Below are positions 61,765-64,000 of a stretch of DNA of 64,000 nucleotides, piece by piece. The notes beneath the pieces were generated by a model, which ran no database searches, had not been told where the DNA came from, and saw nothing but the letters and a program-made list of their open reading frames with translations. Every line of letters starts with the position of its first letter. Within the stretch, counting starts at the first letter, position 1. This DNA comes from JABDIP01 sp965227455 (lineage in GTDB: Bacteria > Pseudomonadota > Alphaproteobacteria > DSM-16000 > Inquilinaceae), in assembly GCA_965227455.1 (NCBI GenBank), contig OZ245752.1, forward strand, positions 3,038,001 to 3,102,000. Reading direction: 5' to 3'. Made by a program: the position numbers and the translations under genes.

Positions 61765-62673
61765 TCAGCCCGCGGCCTCCCGCCGCAGGGTTTGCATCAG
61801 GCCGAGCCGGGACAGCGCCTCCGCCAGCGCCTCCCGCTCCGAGGGCGGAAGCGGCAGCCGCGGCGGGCGTGGATTCCCGACCGGCAACCCCATCATGTCC
61901 AGCCCCGCCTTGGTGGCCGAGACATAACGGTGCCCGCCGACCCAACGAATGATCGGCAGAATGCGATGGTAGAGCGTAAGCGCTGCGGCCTGGTCGGCGT
62001 TATCGGCGACCAGCGTGAACAGCTCCGCGGAGGCGCGGGGCACGAGGTTCGAGCACACCGCCACCCAGCCCGTGGCGCCGAGCCAGAACGATTCATAGCC
62101 GAGGATGCCGGCGAAAACGGCCATGCGATCGCCGCACAGCTCCAGGATGTCGCGGACCCGGGTAACCTCCAGCGTCGACTCCTTCACCATGGTCACCGCG
62201 TCGATCCGGCTGAGGCGGGCAATGGTTTCCGGCAGCAGGTCAACATTGGCGGTCGCCGGGTTGTTGTAGACCATGATCGGGATCGAGATCGCTTCGCCGA
62301 GCCGGCGGAAATGCTCGAACAGTTCGTCGTCGGTCGGCGTGCAATAGAAGGGCGGAATGATCATCACGCCATCCGCGCCCATCGCCTCCGCCTCACGCGA
62401 CAGTTCGACGGCGTCGAAAGTGGCCTCCGCCCCACATCCGACCAGGATCGGCACTCGGCCGCGCGCTTCGCCGATGCAAGTCTCGATCACCAATTGGCGC
62501 TCTTCCCGGCTCACCGACAGGAATTCGCCGGTGCTGCCCAGCGGGACGAGGCCATGAACACCCTCGTCGATCTGCCAATTGACGAGCCGCCGCAGCGCGG
62601 CGACGTCGATCGATGCCCCATCCGCGGTGAACGGTGTGACCAAGACGGTGTAGGTCCCGCGAAACGCGCCCAT
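61765..62673 (-). CDS. DapA-family lyase, probable pyrroline-4-hydroxy-2-carboxylate deaminase
   Basis: A 302-residue class I aldolase-fold enzyme. The active site is complete: GSTGE loop (46-50), Tyr136 in MVYNNPATAN and Schiff-base Lys164 in TMVKESTLE. Many such proteins beside a 2Fe-2S/FAD dehydrogenase and an amino-acid transporter are deaminases of 1-pyrroline-4-hydroxy-2-carboxylate in hydroxyproline degradation (LhpC type). That is the best guess here. A 4-hydroxy-tetrahydrodipicolinate synthase or 2-keto-3-deoxy acid aldolase are alternatives. GGGAGCGGGG precedes the ATG. It clearly differs from the DapA-like protein at 20879. Confidence 0.82.
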   Translation of the reverse strand: MGAFRGTYTVLVTPFTADGASIDVAALRRLVNWQIDEGVHGLVPLGSTGEFLSVSREERQLVIETCIGEARGRVPILVGCGAEATFDAVELSREAEAMGADGVMIIPPFYCTPTDDELFEHFRRLGEAISIPIMVYNNPATANVDLLPETIARLSRIDAVTMVKESTLEVTRVRDILELCGDRMAVFAGILGYESFWLGATGWVAVCSNLVPRASAELFTLVADNADQAAALTLYHRILPIIRWVGGHRYVSATKAGLDMMGLPVGNPRPPRLPLPPSEREALAEALSRLGLMQTLRREAAG

Positions 62674-62705
62674 CCCCGCTCCCGTGCTCCCTGTCCAAGG
62701 TCATA

Positions 62706-62729
62706 ATACAGAAGATATTATCTCTGTAT
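62706..62729. promoter_or_regulatory. Inverted repeat between divergent genes, candidate operator
   Basis: ATACAGA (62706-62712) and TCTGTAT (62723-62729) are perfect inverted arms around a 10-bp A+T-rich centre. It is the only A+T-rich stretch in this 88-bp divergent gap, and a GntR-family regulator, common in hydroxyproline gene sets, could bind it. No regulator gene lies in the visible part. Confidence 0.5.
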
Positions 62730-62761
62730 ACGGACAAAATATTGGTTATCCTAGGCCTGCT

Positions 62762-64000
62762 TTGAGTGATGACCAGAGAGACTCAGAGGATCCTGCGTGC
62801 CCGGCCAGCGGCGCCCGGCTGACCCGCCGGCGCGTGTCCGCGACCGGCCAGGCCGTCGAATTTGCGTTCGACGGCAGAGAATTGCCGGCACTCGCCGGCG
62901 AGACGATCGCTGCCGCACTCGCTGCTAACGGCATCGCCGCGCTGCGCCAGGCGGAATTGCACGGGCCGGATGGGAGACCGGATTGGCGCGGCCTGTATTG
63001 CGGCATGGGTGCCTGCTTCGAGTGCGTGGTCACGGTCGACGGACGCGCCGGCCAACGGGCATGCCTCACCAAGATCCGGGGTGGCGAGGACGTTCGGTCC
63101 GCCGCGCCAGCGGGCACCACGCTCGATCCACTCAAACCGCTCGCTGCCTGCCCCGACCGGGCCACCCTGCCGGTAATAGGAACGGACATATTGGTGATCG
63201 GCGCCGGGCCGGCCGGTCTGTCCGCAGCGGTGGCCGCGCGGTCCTGCGGCGCGCGCGTGATCGTCCTCGACGAGCGACCCGAGAGCGGCGGCCAGTACTA
63301 CAAGCCGGTGGCCCCTTCGCACAGCGCATCGGCGGCGCCGGATCGACAGTTCGCTCGCGGGGACAGGCTTGTCTCGGCGGCCCGCGAGGCCGCAGTGGAA
63401 CTGGCGCAGGACGCGATCGTCTGGGGCGCGTTCTCGGCGACCGAGGTGCTGGCCTTGGTCGCGGGCGAGGCCGTGGTCTATGCGCCGCGCCGTCTCATTC
63501 TGGCGACCGGCGCGTATGAGCGGGCGATGCCCATCCCGGGATGGACCTTGCCCGGAGTCATGACCACGGGCGCCGCCCAGACCCTGGCACGCGCCTATCA
63601 GGTCGCGCCGGGCCGGCGGGTCGTCGTCGCCGGCAACGGGCCGCTCAACTTCCAACTTGCCGCCGATCTCGTCGATCGCGGAGTCGACGTGGCGGCGGTG
63701 ATCGAAAGCGCGCCGGCGCCGCGTGATCCGGTGACTGCCATGCGCGCGCTCCGTCACGATGCCGGGAAGATGATCGAGGGAGCGGGATACCTGCTGCGAC
63801 TGATGCGGCGCCGGGTGCCGGTGCTGTGGTCGCACCTTGCCGTGGCGGCACTCGGCGAGGACCGGGTCCACGGCGTTCGCGTGGCGCCGGTGGCCGCCGA
63901 CGGCGGGGCCATGACGAGCCGGGCCCGTACCCTGTCGGCCGATCTGCTGTGTCTGGGATACGGCTTCGTCGCCTCCAGCGAGATCGCCAACGCGCTGGGT
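62762..64000 (+). CDS. Fused 2Fe-2S/FAD-dependent oxidoreductase, D-hydroxyproline dehydrogenase-like (partial)
   Basis: The frame runs from the 5' region to the window end without a stop, giving at least 413 residues. An N-terminal 2Fe-2S domain has the cysteines of YCGMGACFECVV and RACLTKI. An FAD domain follows with VIGAGPAGLSAAVAARSCGA, LDERPESGGQYY, LILATGAYERAMPIPGW and VVVAGNGPLNFQLA. Subunits of D-hydroxyproline dehydrogenase and HcnA/HcnB or sarcosine oxidase alpha share this make-up. No in-frame ATG is available: TTG 62762 or GTG 62834 may be the start. It is divergent from a DapA-family lyase, supporting oxidation of a cyclic imino acid. Confidence 0.8.
   Translation, partial: MSDDQRDSEDPACPASGARLTRRRVSATGQAVEFAFDGRELPALAGETIAAALAANGIAALRQAELHGPDGRPDWRGLYCGMGACFECVVTVDGRAGQRACLTKIRGGEDVRSAAPAGTTLDPLKPLAACPDRATLPVIGTDILVIGAGPAGLSAAVAARSCGARVIVLDERPESGGQYYKPVAPSHSASAAPDRQFARGDRLVSAAREAAVELAQDAIVWGAFSATEVLALVAGEAVVYAPRRLILATGAYERAMPIPGWTLPGVMTTGAAQTLARAYQVAPGRRVVVAGNGPLNFQLAADLVDRGVDVAAVIESAPAPRDPVTAMRALRHDAGKMIEGAGYLLRLMRRRVPVLWSHLAVAALGEDRVHGVRVAPVAADGGAMTSRARTLSADLLCLGYGFVASSEIANALG

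Noticed and set aside
62783..63871. 362-codon minus-strand frame antisense to the last gene
   Set aside because: The plus strand encodes an unmistakable 2Fe-2S/FAD protein over the same span. The antisense product is a His/Arg/Gly-rich shadow.

Overview
The window is G+C-rich chromosomal DNA with dense, overlapping ATGA/GTGA gene junctions, frequent GTG/TTG starts and many periplasmic-binding-protein transporters. This suggests an alphaproteobacterium, perhaps a Rhodospirillales relative. The assignment rests on gene style only; there is no rRNA or other phylogenetic marker here. I saw no tRNA, rRNA, CRISPR array, insertion sequence or prophage.

Layout. (1) 1-2248: the start of a periplasmic binding protein on the minus strand, divergent from a TctD/TctE-like two-component pair. 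(2) 2532-34648: a glycan-biosynthesis locus of about 32 kb. The minus-strand part (3929-14016) encodes a legionaminic-acid-type nonulosonate pathway (LegB, LegC, NeuC, NeuB, PtmE-like and CMP-sugar synthetase), with a formyltransferase where an acetyltransferase would be expected and a WbpG/HisF/HisH amidotransferase trio. The plus-strand part (14458-30281) carries glycosyltransferases, a second NeuB with an SDR, an aldehyde dehydrogenase and a DapA-family protein (17425-21790), and a CDP-glucose branch. That branch (RfbF, RfbG, RmlC-like, C-methyltransferase, aminotransferase, second formyltransferase, CmcI-like enzyme) could make a C-methylated N-formyl amino sugar. A capsule-type transferase, a second CMP-sugar synthetase and a complete transketolase close the locus. 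A surface polymer or flagellin glycan is the likely destination. (3) 34853-42766: a LacI-controlled alpha-glucoside regulon with a GH31 enzyme, an RbsABC-type transporter, a GH13 enzyme and the regulator. Two near-palindromic operators lie between the divergent promoters.

(4) 42918-50043: a three-histidine-box desaturase/hydroxylase, an FGGY kinase, a SIS-domain protein and a CUT1 sugar transporter without an ATPase gene. (5) 50283-60054: a divergent GntR regulator with TGGTnnACCA-like sites, and an operon for a second CUT1 transporter with its ATPase, a RidA protein, a SelA-fold PLP enzyme, an SDR and two paralogous metal-dependent dehydrogenases. The gene set suggests catabolism of an amino sugar acid or amino polyol whose identity is not known. 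(6) 60093-64000: a polar amino-acid ABC transporter and a DapA-family lyase, divergent from a fused 2Fe-2S/FAD oxidoreductase that runs off the window. This arrangement resembles hydroxyproline catabolism.

A recurring structural feature is a strong GC-rich hairpin in the gap directly downstream of each of the four complete transporter binding-protein genes.
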